The notes under the pieces are model-generated. The model saw only the letters and a program-made list of their open reading frames with translations, was not told the origin of the DNA and did no database searches. A stretch of 34,831 bases of DNA from Desulfurivibrionaceae bacterium (GTDB lineage: Bacteria; Desulfobacterota; Desulfobulbia; Desulfobulbales; UBA5123): positions 1 to 34,831 of the forward strand of contig JAQYVW010000030.1 in NCBI GenBank assembly GCA_030145325.1, in the 5' to 3' direction. Every line of letters starts with the position of its first letter. Within the stretch, counting starts at the first letter, position 1. The translations under genes and the position numbers were made by a program. Shown one piece after another: positions 32,212-34,831 of the stretch.

Positions 32212-33144
32212 TCAATGCTCGCGGCGATCAATGACGTAATTGCTGCCGCTTAAGGTCTTGGCGTAATGCTTGATCTGGGTGGCGATCACTGACACCTCGC
32301 CGAAATGCTCATATTTGTGCGCGCCGCCAATGGTCACCACCGCCACCGACAGGCTGAGCAGCTCGAAGTTGGTTTCGTTGCCCTGCCGATCCTCGCCGAT
32401 AAAGGCACCCGCCTGAATATCTTCCGGGCTCAGAAACATGTTTTTGACCCGTTCGAAGTTTTCCACCAATCGCTGGCAGACTGGTTCCAGGTGCTCTTCC
32501 TTAACAATAAAAACAAAATCGTCGCCGCCAATATGGCCGACAAAGCTGCCGTCCCTCGCTAACTCTTCCACCACATTGACGGTGATCCGGGCTACCATCA
32601 GCAAGACCTCGTCACCACGTGAGAAACCGTAACGGTCGTTGTAAGGTTTGAAGTTGTCGATATCGATGTAGCAGACCCCGTAAGGCTCGTCTGAATCGAT
32701 GGTTTTTTGGATGGAGCGCAGGATGGAGGTGTTGCCGGGTAGTCTGCTCAAGGGGTTATTGTCGAAGACCCGCACCATCCGCGCCTCGGCAAGGGTGATC
32801 TGGGCCAGCATGGTTTCTGGCGTCACCGGTTTGACCATGAAATCATCCACCGGATAGTAATCCCAGTTAAGTTCAGTTTTGAGGTCTTTTTTTTCGAGAA
32901 CGAGGAGGATGGGGATGTTAGCTTTCTGGAGGCATGCCTTGGCGGCCATGATAAGTTCATGATCATGTCTGTTACCGGCAAAACCTTTTTCCGTGATCAA
33001 TAGGTCAGGTGGGTCTTCCAGGATCATGCCCACTGAATCCGATAAATTCTCGCAGATGATGATCTGGTAGCCCTTGGCCTCCAAAAGCAGACGGGTTTCA
33101 GTGGTGTGGAGGATGTTCTCGCCGGCGATGAGGATCCGCTGCAT
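32212..33144 (-). CDS. GGDEF-domain protein with degenerate receiver domain
   Basis: The 310-residue protein has a receiver-like domain (residues 1-120) and a GGDEF domain (about 130-305). In the receiver the phosphate-accepting Asp position reads Glu52 (PDLLITEKG), while the conserved lysine motif MVKPVT (Lys105) is kept. The catalytic motif is GGDDF (206-210) with the metal-binding DIDNFK at 161-166 and NDRYGFSRGDEVLL. The inhibitory I-site RxxD is RDGS (197-200), hence altered. It may be a weak or non-canonical diguanylate cyclase or a GTP/c-di-GMP sensor. It is a cytoplasmic protein with no membrane segment, convergent with cbiH. Confidence 0.88.
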   Translation of the reverse strand: MQRILIAGENILHTTETRLLLEAKGYQIIICENLSDSVGMILEDPPDLLITEKGFAGNRHDHELIMAAKACLQKANIPILLVLEKKDLKTELNWDYYPVDDFMVKPVTPETMLAQITLAEARMVRVFDNNPLSRLPGNTSILRSIQKTIDSDEPYGVCYIDIDNFKPYNDRYGFSRGDEVLLMVARITVNVVEELARDGSFVGHIGGDDFVFIVKEEHLEPVCQRLVENFERVKNMFLSPEDIQAGAFIGEDRQGNETNFELLSLSVAVVTIGGAHKYEHFGEVSVIATQIKHYAKTLSGSNYVIDRREH

Positions 33145-33188
33145 TGGTTACGTTTCCCTGGGTATTTAGCGGTAAGCTGGCAATCGCA

Positions 33189-34064
33189 TTATTGGTCGGT
33201 TGCTCCAGCCTGCTGTTCGGATTGAATTTCCAGGCTGAAACCTTTGACGTCCCAAAGCTTTTCGTCAATCTCGTCTAGGATTTCGTCGATGTCCACCGCC
33301 GACATTTCCAGCATCCGAAAGGCTCGCTGGCTCATGGGCGGCACCCAGATATCATCGCCGTGGCCGTAACCCATGCCCCGGATGACGATGTTGCCAAAGT
33401 GAACCACGGCGCTTGACATTTGTTCAGTTTTTGCCAGCCGTGGATCGTGATGGCAGGCAATTGGTTCAATTAGCTTGCCGGGCAGGTTCCATTTTTTGGC
33501 AAGCCATCTGCCCACCTCGGCGTGATCCAGGCCTAAAATCTCTCGCTCAGCGGCAAATCTCGATTTTCTCTCTTCTCGCACCATGGTGTTGATTTGCTCG
33601 AATTCTTCGGGCAGTTCCATTTTGATCGCCACCTTGCCGATGTCATGGATCAGGCCAGCGGTGCTGATCTCCTCAGGGTCGTTGAGTCCCAATCGTTTGG
33701 AGACCACACTACAGACCACAGCGCAGCCCAACGAGTGCTCCCACAGTTCGACATCCTGATCCTCCATGATTTCAAAGATCGAGGCGCTGATGATCAGACT
33801 TTTGATGACATTGAAGCCAAGGAGGATAATGGCGCTGTTCAAGGAGCTGATTCGCTGCGGAAAACCGTAAAAGGCAGAGTTAACCAGCCGTAGCAGTTTG
33901 GCGGCGAGGATATGATCCTTGCTGATCACCTTGCCCATCTGCTCTGTCGTGGTGTCTGGGTCCTCGGCCATCGTGGTGAGCTTGGTAACGATGCCGGGTA
34001 GGGTGGGGAGATTTTTTATCTCCCGAAGGGTACGGCGAAAATGTTCTTTCTTGGTCTCATCCAT
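33189..34064 (-). CDS. HDOD-domain signalling protein
   Basis: The 291-residue soluble protein has an HDOD domain (about 15-215): NLPTLPGIVTKLTTMAEDPD, LLRLVNSAFYG, SAIILLGFNVIKSL, and retained His140-Asp141 in GLIHDIGKVAIKM, with CHHDPR following. HDOD proteins are catalytically uncertain and usually take part in signalling with GGDEF or chemotaxis proteins. The C-terminal 70 residues are acidic (MSAVDIDEILDEIDEKLWDV). Its ATG overlaps the preceding stop by one base (TAATG), so it is translated with the small gene upstream; the GGDEF gene follows 44 bp later on the same strand. Confidence 0.9.
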   Translation of the reverse strand: MDETKKEHFRRTLREIKNLPTLPGIVTKLTTMAEDPDTTTEQMGKVISKDHILAAKLLRLVNSAFYGFPQRISSLNSAIILLGFNVIKSLIISASIFEIMEDQDVELWEHSLGCAVVCSVVSKRLGLNDPEEISTAGLIHDIGKVAIKMELPEEFEQINTMVREERKSRFAAEREILGLDHAEVGRWLAKKWNLPGKLIEPIACHHDPRLAKTEQMSSAVVHFGNIVIRGMGYGHGDDIWVPPMSQRAFRMLEMSAVDIDEILDEIDEKLWDVKGFSLEIQSEQQAGATDQ

Positions 34065-34375
34065 TATTCTTCTTTCCGGGCTTCAACGGCGCGTTCCATC
34101 AACCGTTTTTGGAGATGACGAAGGGGTGGAATATGCTTGACGCGGCTGAAGCGCGTTACGATGTCTTGAAGTTCCTGCTCCAGGCTTTTTTCGTCGGCAT
34201 CTTCAACGGGATGGCCCTCAACGGTAACGTGGGATACGTCCATTTTCTTAAGTCGTTCCACCAAACAGGCAGAAAGTTCGGTGCCTTTGCCGCAGAGAAC
34301 ACGGCCATCTTCGTTCTCCACATCCTTGGCTAAGGTCATGCCATCACCGGCTTGGGCAATAAGTATCTGTTGCAA
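34064..34375 (-). CDS. small protein related to N-terminal domains of HD-GYP proteins
   Basis: This 103-residue protein has a short N-terminal domain (about 1-55) whose pattern, GMTLAKDVENEDGRVLCGKGTELSACLVERLKKMDV-like with LAKDV and GRVLCGKGTEL, resembles the small domain found in front of HD-GYP proteins in Deltaproteobacteria. The rest is charged and helical. The start is a TTG at 34375, decided by a perfect AGGAGG ending 8 bases upstream. It overlaps the HDOD gene by one base, so it is likely its partner. No catalytic motif is seen. Confidence 0.75.
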   Translation of the reverse strand: MQQILIAQAGDGMTLAKDVENEDGRVLCGKGTELSACLVERLKKMDVSHVTVEGHPVEDADEKSLEQELQDIVTRFSRVKHIPPLRHLQKRLMERAVEARKEE

Positions 34376-34411
34376 GGAGAGGCCCTCCTGAGTGCTTTTT
34401 CCGCGCAGCTT

Positions 34412-34441
34412 ATAATAGGAAAATTACTTCTCCCACGCCAA
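34412..34441 (-). promoter_or_regulatory. probable sigma-70 promoter of the HDOD-GGDEF run
   Basis: Reading the minus strand, TTGGCG (34441-34436) is followed after 18 bp by TATTAT (34417-34412), with transcription expected to start near 34405, about 30 bases before the TTG start codon. Confidence 0.5.
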
Positions 34442-34831
34442 CATTTTATTTAAACGGCTGGTAAGGGTGGAAACTCGTAAAATTACTTTTGGTATAACTA
34501 CTTACTTATAATAAAGCAAGGGCTTTGGGCGGGGGGGATTCCCACATTTTTAAAGCGTGTCACGAAAGATAGGGATGATTTTTCCGTAATCTTGGTTTTT
34601 GGTAAATTCTCTCAGGACAGTTGAAAGGGAAAGGATTTGTTTATTGCCTGATTAGGACAAGGTCTTCAGGGAAAAGTTTTTTGCCCAGCTGAGCACCGCC
34701 GTATCGCCTTGGTTATCCCTCTGCCAGTTAATCGATACTGAAAAAAACAGGTTTTTCATAGCTACCTGTTGCTGCGAAAGAAACTGTTTGTTATGGTCAT
34801 TTGCGAATGGTTTTCGTTTTGTTGAGTAATT
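34442..34831. other. intergenic end of the window, no gene seen
   Basis: No convincing reading frame or RNA gene is visible in these 390 bp. The only structure noted is a 7-bp inverted repeat AACAGGT/ACCTGTT (34746-34752 and 34764-34770) with an 11-bp spacer, which might be an operator for a gene beyond the window. Confidence 0.35.

Overview
The window looks like chromosome of a mesophilic Gram-negative anaerobe of the Desulfobacterota, most likely a Desulfobulbales-type sulfate reducer or sulfur disproportionator. The reasons are mixed: an outer-membrane Mla lipid transport operon, a complete-looking run of anaerobic (cbi-type) cobalamin genes, a signal-peptide-bearing CbiK of the kind known from Desulfovibrio, a CW-motif cysteine-rich protein, HDOD/HD-GYP/GGDEF signalling proteins, and a lysine 2,3-aminomutase/acetyltransferase pair used for osmolyte synthesis. 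The taxonomic placement is inference from gene content; no rRNA or tRNA gene is present.

Layout. (1) 1-3970, + strand: the end of mlaE, then mlaF, mlaD, mlaA (with an extra C-terminal SPOR-like domain), mlaC and a cyclic-nucleotide-binding-domain protein. (2) 4073-5359, +: an HD-GYP protein. (3) 5397-9575, -: a 1392-residue envelope protein of unknown function with an internally repeated periplasmic module. (4) 9848-14882, -: an osmoadaptation block, ablA-ablB (N6-acetyl-beta-lysine synthesis), ktrB-ktrA (K+ uptake) and a methyltransferase. (5) 15137-16886: a small SAP/Rho-N-like protein with a Cys-rich tail, a 367-bp hairpin-rich element bounded by 29-bp inverted repeats, a YjbQ-family protein and a Cys-rich CW protein. 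(6) 16944-31998, +: a B12 region. It opens with two tandem cobalamin riboswitches that each end in a terminator (the second interrupted by about 145 extra nt), then a Gate-type membrane protein, a third cobalamin riboswitch, periplasmic cbiK, a PepSY-type membrane protein, a BtuCDF-like ABC importer, cobB/cbiA, a four-helix-bundle (23S rRNA intervening-sequence type) protein, and cbiC-cbiD-cbiET-cbiL-cbiF-cbiG-cbiH. (7) 32212-34441, -: a GGDEF protein with a degenerate receiver, an HDOD protein and a small partner.

The B12 genes form a connected pathway: metal chelation (CbiK) and corrinoid or metal-complex uptake (BtuCDF-like) feed, or substitute for, ring methylation and contraction (CbiL, CbiH, CbiF, CbiG, CbiD, CbiET, CbiC) and a,c-amidation (CobB/CbiA). 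CbiJ/CobK, CbiB, CbiP and the nucleotide-loop genes are not in the window. Heptanucleotide tandem arrays occupy four intergenic gaps of this B12 region and none elsewhere; the outermost two are the same unit in opposite orientations.

The most unusual things seen are the tandem riboswitch pair with a 31-codon ORF between them, the insertion inside the second riboswitch, the inverted-repeat-bounded structured element at 15582-15948, the heptamer arrays, the MlaA-SPOR fusion without a lipobox, and the giant repeated envelope protein. No clear new defence or mobile system was found.
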